A DNA stretch of 64,000 nt from a bacterium UBP14_UBA6098. Its GTDB lineage: Bacteria > UBP14 > UBA6098. The stretch is taken from the NCBI GenBank assembly GCA_002428525.1, contig DIWU01000014.1, positions 1 through 64,000 of the forward strand. Direction: 5' to 3'. Each line of letters opens with the position of its first letter. Within the stretch, counting starts at the first letter, position 1. A program made the translations under genes and the position numbers. The notes beneath the pieces are model-generated. The model made no database searches and was not told the DNA's origin. It saw only the letters and a list, made by a program, of their open reading frames with translations. Positions 54,789-63,762 of this stretch are shown one piece after another.

Positions 54789-55647
54789 TAAAGGCGTCAC
54801 GCTCATCGAGCTTATGATAGCCATGGTCATCGGATCGATCATCATGGCCTCGCTTATCGGTATTATCTCAAGCCAACGCAAGGGATATATCACGCAACAA
54901 GCCCGCGCAGAGGCCGAAGAATCGGTCTCTCGCGTCCACGGCGAACTGCTCGACAAGATCCGCATGGCCGGCTATATGATACCAAACACCGTTCTAGCGA
55001 TTACCCCCTACTACTCCGCAACCGGCTCCGACTCCATACGCGTCGCGGGAAACTACGATAAATTCGCGGTGACAGCCGGACTGACTATCTCCGCGGGCGC
55101 GAGTTACTTTTTCGCCTACGATTCCGACGATTTTAAATATACAAAAGGCATGAAGATCATGCTCGTCAGCCCTCCAGACGAGTTCGTCGATACATTCTGG
55201 GCTGAAGTCGATACCTTCTACCGCTTCACAATATTCACAAAAAAATACCTTCAGATTAATCTGAAAAATATCATCCCGAAAACCTTCCCGATCGGAAGCA
55301 GAATAAGCACCTTCAATCATTACACTTTCAGGGTCGCACAAACAGTCTCAGGGGGCGACACAATTAAATACTTCGCAGTCCGCCCAAACAACCAGACAAG
55401 CCTCATCCGACTCGTCGATGGAGTTGACGATATCGCGATTTCCTATGAAACACGCACCGACACATTGAAAATGAACACCTTCCCCGCGAATTCACTCGAG
55501 TTCGTCTATGCCGTCAACCTCGATGTTCAGTCTCGATCGAGGATCAAAGATAGAACCTATACCGACCCGATTTACAACGACCACTACCGGCGATCCCGAC
55601 TCAACACGCAAATCGTAATACTGAATCTCGCGCTCGACAAACGATAA
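54769..55647 (+). CDS. PilW-type minor prepilin
   Basis: 292 residues from ATG 54769, giving a 9-residue leader, cleavage G9|V10 and VTLIELMIAMVIGSIIMASL. The body (AQTVSGGDTIKYFAV, LVDGVDDIAISYETRTD) matches PilW. An in-frame ATG at 54739 would give a longer leader; neither has a clear ribosome-binding site. Overlaps pilV by 20 nt. Confidence 0.85.
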   Translation: MPIHIDNKGVTLIELMIAMVIGSIIMASLIGIISSQRKGYITQQARAEAEESVSRVHGELLDKIRMAGYMIPNTVLAITPYYSATGSDSIRVAGNYDKFAVTAGLTISAGASYFFAYDSDDFKYTKGMKIMLVSPPDEFVDTFWAEVDTFYRFTIFTKKYLQINLKNIIPKTFPIGSRISTFNHYTFRVAQTVSGGDTIKYFAVRPNNQTSLIRLVDGVDDIAISYETRTDTLKMNTFPANSLEFVYAVNLDVQSRSRIKDRTYTDPIYNDHYRRSRLNTQIVILNLALDKR

Positions 55648-55656
55648 GGGGGCACC

Positions 55657-56082
55657 TTGCAGGGAAACCGAAAAAATATCATTCTCGGAGTGATTTCGAT
55701 TATCTGCCTCGTCGCGCTGGTAATCATAATTTTCCGTAGCGGAAAGCCGGTCGAGGTCGAATACACCGGCCGCCAGATCGGAACCGAAGCCTCCGCCGAG
55801 AGCGAGCTTTCCGAGGAACAAGTCAAGGCCCTCGCCGCGAAACTCCCCCCCGAAGAACCCGCGACGCGCAAGCCCTCTGCGCTTTACCCCGACGAAAGAC
55901 CAAACCCCAAGACGGCCAATAGCGAAATAGCCAAAATCCAAGCCGAGGCGGTTAAAAAAAACAGAGAATCGGCGATGGCCTCAAGAAACACATCGACCCA
56001 AAGTCTTAGCCCCGAAGAAAAAGCAAGGCTCGATCAAATCCGCGAAATGCGCAAAAAACAAGCCGAAAAGAAAAAAAGATAA
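55657..56082 (+). CDS. Unknown membrane-anchored protein of the pilin operon
   Basis: 141 residues, TTG start after GGGGG. One N-terminal helix (IILGVISIICLVALVIII), then a low-complexity Glu/Ala/Lys-rich region and a C-terminal coiled coil ending in a Lys/Arg cluster (EMRKKQAEKKKR). Not recognised; position inside a minor-pilin operon suggests an assembly or anchoring role (inference). Confidence 0.65.
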   Translation: MQGNRKNIILGVISIICLVALVIIIFRSGKPVEVEYTGRQIGTEASAESELSEEQVKALAAKLPPEEPATRKPSALYPDERPNPKTANSEIAKIQAEAVKKNRESAMASRNTSTQSLSPEEKARLDQIREMRKKQAEKKKR

Positions 56083-56094
56083 TCGGGTGAAATT

Positions 56095-57831
56095 ATGAAG
56101 TCATTCAGAAAAACCATCGGAAACAACCGCGGTAGCGTGATGCTTATCGTCATTATGGTGGTTATCATCATCTCGATTATCTCCCTCTTGGTCCTCGCCG
56201 CAAGCCAATATAACACAAAACTTACCGCGAACGAACGTCACCGCAAACGCGCCTTCTATATCGCCGAATCCGGCGCGATGATGGCCATCGACTCCCTGAA
56301 CCGAAACGACCAAATCAATGGCGTTATCTACACAAACGAACCTATGGATGGTGGAACATTCTCGGTAGAGGTTTACGATTCATCGAATTTCGCTTGGCTT
56401 GCACAAGATGAACGCTTGATCCGCTCCTTAGGCGTCTCCCGAAATGCGGTGCGTCGGCTCGAGTATGTCGTGAAGTTCGCGGTTATGGGATACGACCAAA
56501 TACCCGGACCGCTTTATATCGAAGCCCCGACTCCCCATTTTGCAGGCAATGTTTTCACAGTTCAAGGCGGAGACCACCACTGGGGCGATGCAATTTATAA
56601 TATCCCCGTCCCCCCGGGCGACCACCGCCGGTCGGTTGCCACGATCCACGATTCATCGAGCATTATTTCCGCAATAGGCTCCCATAGCGATCAAATTTTC
56701 ACTGTAGATGCCGCAGGGAATTATATAGAGGGCTCTGTCTGGCCTAACCGCGATACCCTCGACCTCGAGGCCCTCGCCGCGGCCTTCGCCGGCGAGCACG
56801 GCGAGCTTGCCGATACTATCGGATGGGTCATAGGCGCTTTCCCGAACGACTACAAAGTCAGCTACCTCGATGGAGATTTTACCATCGCCGGCGGTGGCCA
56901 TACACCCTCTGGTGGTAGTGGACTATACACATGCCCGAATTGCGAGGGAACAGGCATTATCAACTGCTGGGGGTGTCAAGGAACCGGTTACGAATGGCTG
57001 GCTCGCGATTGCCCTAACTGCCTCGGCACAGGGAAAGTGGGTTGTGCTACTTGCGACAGCTTGGGCTATTTCACTTGCCCCGACTGCGGAGGCACCGGCG
57101 GCACTCCGGTCGCGTGCGATAGTTGCCTCGGCTCGGGAATCTACGGCTGTCTTGTTTGCGATGGAACCGGCGTTTGCCCGATCTGCAATGGAACTGGCAT
57201 TTCGAAAACAGCTGGCGGTAACTATTGGTCTTGCTACCGTTGCGGCGACGGCCAGAAAAACGGTGTCGTCGGAACAGGGCTTTGCCCCGATTGCGGCGGA
57301 ACGGGTGGAATCCCTTGCCCCTATTGTAGCGGAACCGGTGTCGATCCATCCTCCGGTTGTGCGACCTGCGGCGGAACAGGGATTATTCCCTGTTCGGATT
57401 GCGCAGGCACAGGGAAAATCGACTGTCCGGTTTGCGGAGGAACGGGAGGAATCGGCTCGGACAGAATATGTCATGTTTGCAACGGAACCGGCACACAAGT
57501 TTGCCCATGGTGCATCGGCTCGGGCCTTGTGAGTGAAGAGGGCGGTGGTCACGGAGCGAAGGGCACTCTCGGAGCGGGCGTCCTCGTCGTCACGGGGAAT
57601 CTCCATATCTCCGGTCAGTTCGAATTCTCGGGCCTCATCATAGTTCTCGGCGAGGTCTCGGTAGATATCACCGGCGGCGGCCAAGGAGTGCATATATGGG
57701 GCTCTCTGCTCTGTAAGTCGGTCGATTTCAAAATAGCCGGAAACGCCGATATCTGCTGGTGCAGAGAAGCCCTCGAGATGCTTCCTACCAGACCCGCGGG
57801 TTTCCAAGTCATGTCCGTGATGGAGTATTAG
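56095..57831 (+). CDS. PilX-like pilus protein with a 16-fold CxxC (DnaJ-type) cysteine array
   Basis: 578 residues. The N-terminus (G13|S14, VMLIVIMVVIIISIISLLVL) is PilX_N-like and lacks Glu5, as in GspK/PilX. RHRKRAFYIAESGAMMA follows. Residues 280-477 hold sixteen CxxC units, most as CxxCxGTG: first Cys at 280, 291, 306, 317, 328, 341, 352, 361, 380, 397, 408, 422, 433, 444, 459 and 470. The array ends before GAGVLVVTGNLHISGQFEFSG, the conserved C-terminal PilX-associated beta domain, and a last CWC. DnaJ carries four such units. A Zn- or other metal-binding surface is likely. Last gene of the operon. Confidence 0.85.
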   Translation: MKSFRKTIGNNRGSVMLIVIMVVIIISIISLLVLAASQYNTKLTANERHRKRAFYIAESGAMMAIDSLNRNDQINGVIYTNEPMDGGTFSVEVYDSSNFAWLAQDERLIRSLGVSRNAVRRLEYVVKFAVMGYDQIPGPLYIEAPTPHFAGNVFTVQGGDHHWGDAIYNIPVPPGDHRRSVATIHDSSSIISAIGSHSDQIFTVDAAGNYIEGSVWPNRDTLDLEALAAAFAGEHGELADTIGWVIGAFPNDYKVSYLDGDFTIAGGGHTPSGGSGLYTCPNCEGTGIINCWGCQGTGYEWLARDCPNCLGTGKVGCATCDSLGYFTCPDCGGTGGTPVACDSCLGSGIYGCLVCDGTGVCPICNGTGISKTAGGNYWSCYRCGDGQKNGVVGTGLCPDCGGTGGIPCPYCSGTGVDPSSGCATCGGTGIIPCSDCAGTGKIDCPVCGGTGGIGSDRICHVCNGTGTQVCPWCIGSGLVSEEGGGHGAKGTLGAGVLVVTGNLHISGQFEFSGLIIVLGEVSVDITGGGQGVHIWGSLLCKSVDFKIAGNADICWCREALEMLPTRPAGFQVMSVMEY

Positions 57832-57846
57832 GAAGGTTATAGGGGT

Positions 57847-58262
57847 TAGGTTATGGGTGCTGGGTTATAGGTTATAGGCATTACCCTAGGGGCGTATTGA
57901 ATACGCCCTTTTTATTGGCAAATTGCCGTAGGGTTATGGGTGCTGGGTTATAGGTTATGGGCATTACACTAAGGCGCTTAGGAAAGCGCCAACAAGCCTC
58001 TGCCGTCATTGCGAGAAGGGCGAAGCCCGACGAAGCAATCTGTTCCGATGAGGGGGGGTAAAAGGTAAAGGGTAAAAGCTGAAAGGCTTTACACGAGTGC
58101 GCTTATGAAAGCGCTTATTACCCACAGCATGCAAATCCGTAGGGGCCGGTCTCGCGCCGGCCCTTTATTTTTCCGTAGGGTCGAGGCCTGCCTCGACCAC
58201 TTTGTTAGGTTATTGGTCTTGGGTTATGGGTTTTACACGAAGGGCGCGGGGAGCGCCCTTTA
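57847..58262. repeat. Intergenic repeat cluster: direct repeats, hairpins and REP-like palindromes
   Basis: A ~37-bp direct repeat occurs at 57847-57884 and 57929-57966. Short hairpins preceded by a TTTACACGA-like motif are at 57890-57913, 57972-57990, 58089-58112 and 58236-58262. A CATTGCGAG...GAAGCAATC element known from many bacteria lies at 58004-58040. Palindromes are GGGCCGG/CCGGCCC (58142-58163) and GGTCGAGGC/GCCTCGACC (58179-58198). Matching modules, reversed, are at 127-260. No gene is seen in 57832-58404. Confidence 0.85.
57890..57913 (+). terminator. Terminator after the pilin operon
   Basis: GGGCGTAT-tga-ATACGCCC followed by TTTTT. Confidence 0.8.
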
Positions 58263-58404
58263 TAACGAAGGCGTATCGAAACGACCGCCTCGCGAATATG
58301 GCTTCTATACCGGCTAAAACCCCACTCAGCCAAAGGTCTCAGGTCGTTTAGCAAAATCGAAACGCCGGTAGTTATTGCTTTTCGGATTTAGTTCAGCCAG
58401 AGAT

Positions 58405-60879
58405 TTATTTCGCCGCGCTCTCGGCCTCTTCCTCTTGGATCTCGTCGGTTTGAACCGCGGTGAAACTCAGTTCCGAGCCGTTCTCCGCGATATCGATCTG
58501 AACCACCGAGTTCCATGGGATAGTCCCCTCGACGATCTTCGTCGAAATCGGATCCTCGATATACTGCTGAATAGCCTTTTTAAGCGGCCTCGCGCCCAAA
58601 TTCGGATCGAAGCCCTTCCGCGCGATGAACATGCGCGCCGCGTCCTTGACATCGAGAACCATATTCCTATGACGCACGCGGCGGTTGACCTCGGCGATCT
58701 CGAGCGAGACAATCCTCTCGATCGCCGCAAAATCGAGCGGCTTGAAAACGACGATCTTGTCGATTCGGTTTAAAAACTCCGGGCGCATCGTCGACTTCAA
58801 CTCGCGGAGCATATCGCGCTCCATCCCCTCGATATCGACGACATTATCCTTGGCGTCGAAGCCAAGCTGGCTGGAGATTAGGTGCTTGGTGCCGATATTC
58901 GAGGTCATGATAACGATTGTGTTTTTAAAGCTGACCCTTCGGCCGAAGCTGTCGGTGAGGATGCCGTCGTCGAGCACCTGAAGCAGGATTCCGAAGACCT
59001 CGGGGTGCGCCTTCTCGATCTCATCGAAAAGCACGACACTGTAGGGGTGGCGGCGAACACTCTCGGTGAGGGTTCCACCCTCGTCATAACCGACATAACC
59101 GGGAGGCGCTCCGACCAGCCTGCTAACCGAGAATTTTTCCATATACTCGGACATATCGACACGAATGAGCGCCTCATCCGTTCCGAAAAGGAACTTCGTG
59201 ATGATACGCGCCATATGCGTCTTCCCGACACCGCTGGGGCCCATGAACATGAAGCTTCCGACAGGCCTGTCCGGGTTGCCGAGACCGGCTCTGCTCCTGC
59301 GAATCGCCGATGAAACCGCATCGATGGCCTGATCTTGACCGATAAGCTCTCTCCCGAGGGTTTTTTCCATCTCGATAAGGCGCTTTGCGTCGTCCTTGCC
59401 TATCTCGGCGATGGGGATCCCCGTCATTCGGCTCGCTACCTTGGCAATATCGGCGGCGTTGACCGAGGGGCGGTTCTCCTCGCGTTGGCGGTGCCATTCC
59501 TCCTCTTCGCGGTTGAAACGAAGCTTCATCTCGCGAATCTCGTCGCGAAGCTTGGCCGCGCGCTCGAATTCTTGGCTCGCAATCGCGGCCTCTTTGGCGC
59601 GTTCGACCTCGGCGATCTCCAGCTCGAGGTTAATTAAAAACTCGGGCTTGACATAACCCGCGAGGTTGACCATTGCGCCGGCCTCGTCGAGCAGATCGAT
59701 GGATTTGTCCGGTTGATATCTGCCCTGAACGAATCTGTCCGAGTAGCGAACCGAGGCCTCGATCGCATCGTCGGTGATCTCGACCTTGTGGTGGTCTTCG
59801 TATTTTTTTCGAAGGCCGAGCAGTATCTCGATGGTTTCTTTCGAGCCGGGGGGATCGACCGTGACAGTTTGGAACCTGCGCTCGAGAGCGCCGTCCTTTT
59901 CGATATACTTGCGATATTCTTCGAGGGTTGTCGCGCCGATACATTGGAGTTCGCCATTGGCGAGCATGGGCTTGAGTATATTCGATGCGTCGAGGGCGCC
60001 CTCCGCGCCGCCGGCGCCTACTATCGTGTGGATTTCGTCGATGAAGAGGATAATCTTGGAGTCGCCGACGATCTCGTCGAGGACAGCCTTGATGCGCTCC
60101 TCGAACTGCCCGCGGTATTTCGTCCCCGCGACGAGGCCGGCCAAATCGAGGCTGACAATCCGCTTCGCTTGGAGCAGATACGGAACTTCCTTGAGAATAA
60201 TCCTCTGCGCCAAACCCTCGACTATCGCGGTTTTGCCGACTCCCGGCTCGCCGATAAGCACAGGGTTGTTCTTCTTTCTGCGGCATAAAATCTGCGCAAG
60301 CCGCTCGATCTCCTTCTCGCGCCCGATAACCGGATCCAATCGCCCCTTAACTGCCAACTCGGTGACATCCCTGCCAAAATGGTCGAGCGAAGGGGTTTTC
60401 CCCGAGCCGGTGTTTTCCTTAGCCGGACGATCCTTCAGGCCGCCCGAGTTAAGATCGCCCAATATCCTGATCGCCTCGGAATAGGTAACATCATACATCA
60501 TAAGGACTTGAGCGGCTAAAGACTTACCCTCTTTTAGCATGGCCAATAAAAGATGCTCTGTGCCAACCCTGCTCGAGTTCGTGTTTCGGGACTCGATCGC
60601 GGATTGCTCGATCGCCTTGTTCGCACGGGCGGTCATAATGATATGCCCAAGAAAATAGGTCGATTCGCCGGCGTCGAGCATGTCCTCGATGGTCTTGCGA
60701 ATATCCATCGGCTCGATCCGCGCCGCCCTGATTATCGAAATCGCGCCGCCCTCTCCCTCGCGAATAATCCCCAAAAGCAGATGCTCCGTTCCAATATAGG
60801 AATGCCCGAGCCGCGCGGCCTCCTCGCGGGCGAATTGAAGAATCTTCTTGAATCTATCCGAGTATGGGCTGTTTATCAT
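58405..60879 (-). CDS. clpC: ATP-dependent Clp protease ATPase subunit ClpC
   Basis: 824 residues, Hsp100 unfoldase. Clp-N repeats (residues 1-145), D1 AAA+ with GEPGVGKT, a short middle domain with a UVR-like segment (QEFERAAKLRDEIREMK) that marks ClpC rather than ClpB, D2 AAA+ with GPSGVGKT and a C-terminal D2-small domain. Feeds ClpP, which is not in the window. GGAGG precedes ATG 60879; a strong promoter lies 60 nt upstream. Confidence 0.93.
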   Translation of the reverse strand: MINSPYSDRFKKILQFAREEAARLGHSYIGTEHLLLGIIREGEGGAISIIRAARIEPMDIRKTIEDMLDAGESTYFLGHIIMTARANKAIEQSAIESRNTNSSRVGTEHLLLAMLKEGKSLAAQVLMMYDVTYSEAIRILGDLNSGGLKDRPAKENTGSGKTPSLDHFGRDVTELAVKGRLDPVIGREKEIERLAQILCRRKKNNPVLIGEPGVGKTAIVEGLAQRIILKEVPYLLQAKRIVSLDLAGLVAGTKYRGQFEERIKAVLDEIVGDSKIILFIDEIHTIVGAGGAEGALDASNILKPMLANGELQCIGATTLEEYRKYIEKDGALERRFQTVTVDPPGSKETIEILLGLRKKYEDHHKVEITDDAIEASVRYSDRFVQGRYQPDKSIDLLDEAGAMVNLAGYVKPEFLINLELEIAEVERAKEAAIASQEFERAAKLRDEIREMKLRFNREEEEWHRQREENRPSVNAADIAKVASRMTGIPIAEIGKDDAKRLIEMEKTLGRELIGQDQAIDAVSSAIRRSRAGLGNPDRPVGSFMFMGPSGVGKTHMARIITKFLFGTDEALIRVDMSEYMEKFSVSRLVGAPPGYVGYDEGGTLTESVRRHPYSVVLFDEIEKAHPEVFGILLQVLDDGILTDSFGRRVSFKNTIVIMTSNIGTKHLISSQLGFDAKDNVVDIEGMERDMLRELKSTMRPEFLNRIDKIVVFKPLDFAAIERIVSLEIAEVNRRVRHRNMVLDVKDAARMFIARKGFDPNLGARPLKKAIQQYIEDPISTKIVEGTIPWNSVVQIDIAENGSELSFTAVQTDEIQEEEAESAAK

Positions 60880-60917
60880 AATATGTTTCCTCCGAATACT
60901 TATTCTCGCATTCGATT

Positions 60918-60935
60918 CTGCACGAGATGATGCAG
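60918..60935. promoter_or_regulatory. Inverted repeat at the clpC transcription start
   Basis: CTGCA-N8-TGCAG overlaps the predicted start (60933). It is well placed to be an operator. It does not match CIRCE or a CtsR box. Confidence 0.35.
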
Positions 60936-60939
60936 TTTT

Positions 60940-60968
60940 AGTATAAATATCTAAATTACTTATGTCAA
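60940..60968 (-). promoter_or_regulatory. clpC promoter
   Basis: Perfect TTGACA (60968-60963), 17-bp spacer, TATACT (60945-60940). Confidence 0.75.
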
Positions 60969-61005
60969 TAGAAACAGGCTAAAATCGCGAGATTCCCCCG
61001 CGCAC

Positions 61006-61131
61006 CGGGCGGCGTCGGGCCGCGAATCGCGGCGGGGCGTGGCGCGCATTCGATAGCGGTTTATACATCTATTTCAGCGCGCGCCGCGCCCCCGGCGACC
61101 TGCCGAGGGCGGGTCGCACCGACGCCGCCCG
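61006..61131. repeat. Cloverleaf palindromic element, copy 4
   Basis: 126 bp. 13-bp perfect terminal stem (61006-61018 with 61119-61131) containing GGCGTCGG. Hairpin 1 GCCGCG-aat-CGCGGC (61019-61033). Hairpin 2 stem of 14 bp with one GT wobble (61034-61047 with 61079-61092) and a 31-nt loop. Hairpin 3 GCGACC...GGTCGC (61095-61117). Together with the clpC promoter and pta terminator it fills the 315-bp gap. Confidence 0.9.
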
Positions 61132-61141
61132 AGCATTGTCG

Positions 61142-61171
61142 AAATAAAAGGGCACCTCTCGCGAGATGCCC
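61142..61171 (-). terminator. Terminator for pta
   Basis: Minus-strand stem GGGCA/TGCCC plus CTC/GAG around one mismatch, loop GCGA, followed by TTTTATTT. Confidence 0.8.
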
Positions 61172-61194
61172 TTAACTTAGCGGATCAATTTGAG

Positions 61195-62181
61195 TTATGC
61201 TATAAGAAGCCCGATAGCGGCGACATTGACGATATCGTCAACGGAGCAACCGCGGGAGAGATCGTTCGCCGGTTTGGCGAGGCCCTGAATGAAGGGGCCG
61301 ACCGCCTCGGCGCCGGCGAGGCGCTGAGTCAGCTTGTAACCGATATTTCCGGCATCGAGATCGGGGAAGACGAGGACATTAGCCTTGCCGGCGACCTCGC
61401 TACCGGGCGCTTTCGAAGCGCCAATCTTCTCGATGAGCGCCGCATCGGCCTGAAGCTCGCCATCGACCTTGAGATCCGGGCGGAGCTTTTTAACAATCTC
61501 GAGTGCGGCGAGGACCTTGTCGATGTCCTCGTGTTTGCTACTGCACTTCGTCGAGAAGCTGAGCATTGCAACATAAGGCTCGATGCCGAGGAGCTTCTTT
61601 GAATTGTCGGCGCTGGCTATCGCGATAGAGGCGAGTTGCTCGGGGTCGGGGTTCGGGATGACCGCACAATCTGCGAATATTATCGGATATTCTTTTTGAC
61701 CGCGGAATTCGGGCATAACCATAATGAAATAGCTCGAAACAGCCTTGATCCCCTCGGCGACTCCGACAACCTGAAGCGCGGCCTTGAGGACATTGCCGGT
61801 GGAGTTCTTAGCGCCGGCGATATTGGCATCGACAATCCCCTTGCGAAGCATCATCGCGCCCCAGAAAAGCGGGTCGAGCATTGTCTCGCGGGCCTGCTCG
61901 ATCGTCACGCCCTTGTGTGCGCGGAGTCTGTGAAATTCCGCGGCGAACTCCTCGTGACCGGCCGCGCCCGGTTCCACGATTTTCGCAAGCGATATATCGG
62001 CGCCCTCGCTTCGAGCCAGCTCATGAACCGCCTCCGGTTTCCCAACGATAAATACTTCACAGATCTTATTCTTTGTCAATATCTCGGCGGCATGCATCAT
62101 CCGCGGCTCATCGCCCTCCGGAAGAACAACCTTGCCGCCCTTGGCCTTAGCTCTCGCCTTGAAATCTTCGAGCATTTTCAT
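61195..62181 (-). CDS. pta: Phosphate acetyltransferase
   Basis: 328 residues, the short single-domain form. Interconverts acetyl-CoA and acetyl phosphate. [20 protein letters not shown] at the start and [16 protein letters not shown] at the C-terminus are typical. AGGGG lies 8 nt before ATG 62181. No acetate kinase is in the window. A phosphotransbutyrylase is possible but the C-terminal motif fits Pta. Confidence 0.9.
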   Translation of the reverse strand: MKMLEDFKARAKAKGGKVVLPEGDEPRMMHAAEILTKNKICEVFIVGKPEAVHELARSEGADISLAKIVEPGAAGHEEFAAEFHRLRAHKGVTIEQARETMLDPLFWGAMMLRKGIVDANIAGAKNSTGNVLKAALQVVGVAEGIKAVSSYFIMVMPEFRGQKEYPIIFADCAVIPNPDPEQLASIAIASADNSKKLLGIEPYVAMLSFSTKCSSKHEDIDKVLAALEIVKKLRPDLKVDGELQADAALIEKIGASKAPGSEVAGKANVLVFPDLDAGNIGYKLTQRLAGAEAVGPFIQGLAKPANDLSRGCSVDDIVNVAAIGLLIA

Positions 62182-62224
62182 AGTGTCGCCCCTTATCTAA
62201 ATTGCATGTTGATTTGGTCGAATA

Positions 62225-62252
62225 AATATATTGATAATCGTCAAACGCGCAA
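62225..62252 (-). promoter_or_regulatory. pta promoter
   Basis: TTGCGC (62252-62247), 16-bp spacer, TATATT (62230-62225) on the minus strand. Confidence 0.55.
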
Positions 62253-62280
62253 ACAAAATCAGAGCTTTCTTCGCAACCCC

Positions 62281-62365
62281 GGGCGTCGGCCCGACCGATG
62301 GTCGGCGCGAGGCGGCCGATCGAAGATTTCCGCAAAACCGACATTTTCTTCGGCCGCCTCGCCGG
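62281..62365. repeat. Cloverleaf palindromic element, copy 5, truncated
   Basis: Left terminus GGGCGTCGG (62281-62289), hairpin 1 CCGACC-gat-GGTCGG (62291-62305), hairpin 2 with a 13-bp perfect stem GCGAGGCGGCCGA (62307-62319 with 62350-62362) and a 30-nt loop. The right terminus is missing; the element runs into the broken dinB fragment at about 62366. Confidence 0.75.
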
Positions 62366-62506
62366 CGCCGCGCTCACGACGGCCCTTTCCCCCGCACCGC
62401 CGACCACCACGACCGGCAGGCCCTTCAAGCTCGGCCTCATCATAATCTCGACCGAGGCGAAAAAGGCGTCCATATCGACAAGCATTATCTCGCGTGGCGC
62501 GCTCAT
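62366..62506 (-). pseudogene. dinB: Truncated dinB (DNA polymerase IV) fragment
   Basis: The first 47 codons encode a clear Y-family Pol IV N-terminus (IMLVDMDAFFASVE, LKGLPVVVVGG, ERAVVSAA). Homology then stops and the frame continues through the palindromic element to a stop near 62147. The rest of the catalytic palm, including SxDE, is absent from the window. ATG 62506 overlaps the umuC stop as ATGA, so it was once the next gene of the umuD-umuC operon. Confidence 0.8.
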
Positions 62507-63762
62507 ATCGCCCTCGGGAGTTCGTCCCAATCGGTCGTGTAGGCGGGGGATTTCATCTCGCGCCGCATATGCCATGCGGCTCCGAGGCCGGTCGCGGCGG
62601 GCACGACCGTATCCCTTCCGAAGCGGTGGTTCAGCTCGTCCATAACGGAAATCGCGTTCTCGTTCCGGCCGCGCATCGCCGTGTCGAAGAGGTTTGTTTG
62701 AACCGAATCCGCGGGGACAACTCCGGTCGCGGTGACCGCGGCCTTTTTGTAGCGATAACCCGCGCGGAAGATTCGCTCGAGGCCGCTTGCCGCATAGTCG
62801 ATGATCTCCGATGTGTCCGATGTTGCGACCGGGAAGGTCCTTGTAAGGTGCGCCGAATACTGCGGGTCTTCCTCGCGAAAGCGGTTGGTTGTGATATATA
62901 TATCGATCGCGCCGGCGACTGATTCTTGACCTCGGAGCTTCTCGGCGACGCGCGCGGAGTAGGACGCGACGGCCTCCTTCAGCTCCCGAAGTTCTTCGAC
63001 AGGCCGTCCGAAAGAACGCGAGAAACATATCCCCTGCTTGGGCGGGGGCGCCATATCGAGCGGAATGCACGATATTCCTCGAAGTTCCAGCACGGTTCGG
63101 AGAAGCGTGACGCCGAACTCCTTGCGTATAATCTGCTCGTTCGCCCTCGAAAGATCGAGCGCGCTATTTATGCCCATATTTCGAAGTCGCTTGGACAGTC
63201 TGCGCCCGACGCCCCAAATATCGATGATGTCGGTCGCTTCGAGGGCCTTTTCTCGAAACCTCGATTTGAAAAGGTCGAGAACGCCGCCCGCCTTTGGCGA
63301 TTTTTTCGCGATTCGATTTGCGATCTTGGCGAGGGTTTTTGTTTCGGCTATTCCAACAGATACCGGCAGGCCGGTCCATGTGTAGATTCGGCGCTTTATC
63401 CGCCTTCCTTCCGCGTCGAGATCGTCGGTGCCGTCGAGGCCGACGAAGGCCTCGTCTATCGAATAAACCTCGATGTCGGGCGAGAAGCCGCGGAGTATGT
63501 CCATAACGCGCGCGGACATATCGCCGTAAAGCTCGTAGTTCGAGGAGAACACCCTCACGCCCTTTCGGGCCAGCTCGGCTTTGATCTTGAAATACGGCCC
63601 CCCCATCTCGACGCCGAGGGCCTTGGCCTCCGCCGACCGCGCGATGATGCAACCGTCGTTGTTGGAGAGCACGACTACCGGCCTGTTCTTGAGGTCTGGC
63701 CGGAAGACCTTCTCACAGGAGGCGTAGAAGCTATTGCAGTCGATGAGGGCGTATATCTTCAT
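62503..63762 (-). CDS. umuC: DNA polymerase V catalytic subunit UmuC
   Basis: 419 residues, Y-family translesion polymerase. [18 protein letters not shown] at the N-terminus, [13 protein letters not shown] (catalytic Asp-Glu), helix-hairpin-helix region ([17 protein letters not shown]) and a C-terminal QTNLFD that fits the beta-clamp-binding consensus. Lies downstream of umuD, expected to be under LexA control, though the operator lies outside the window. Confidence 0.95.
   Translation of the reverse strand: MKIYALIDCNSFYASCEKVFRPDLKNRPVVVLSNNDGCIIARSAEAKALGVEMGGPYFKIKAELARKGVRVFSSNYELYGDMSARVMDILRGFSPDIEVYSIDEAFVGLDGTDDLDAEGRRIKRRIYTWTGLPVSVGIAETKTLAKIANRIAKKSPKAGGVLDLFKSRFREKALEATDIIDIWGVGRRLSKRLRNMGINSALDLSRANEQIIRKEFGVTLLRTVLELRGISCIPLDMAPPPKQGICFSRSFGRPVEELRELKEAVASYSARVAEKLRGQESVAGAIDIYITTNRFREEDPQYSAHLTRTFPVATSDTSEIIDYAASGLERIFRAGYRYKKAAVTATGVVPADSVQTNLFDTAMRGRNENAISVMDELNHRFGRDTVVPAATGLGAAWHMRREMKSPAYTTDWDELPRAI

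Noticed and set aside
62147..63070. A 307-residue protein starting inside umuC
   Set aside because: Its first part is a second reading frame of umuC; only the stretch from 62506 is meaningful, as a dinB remnant, and the rest is element sequence.
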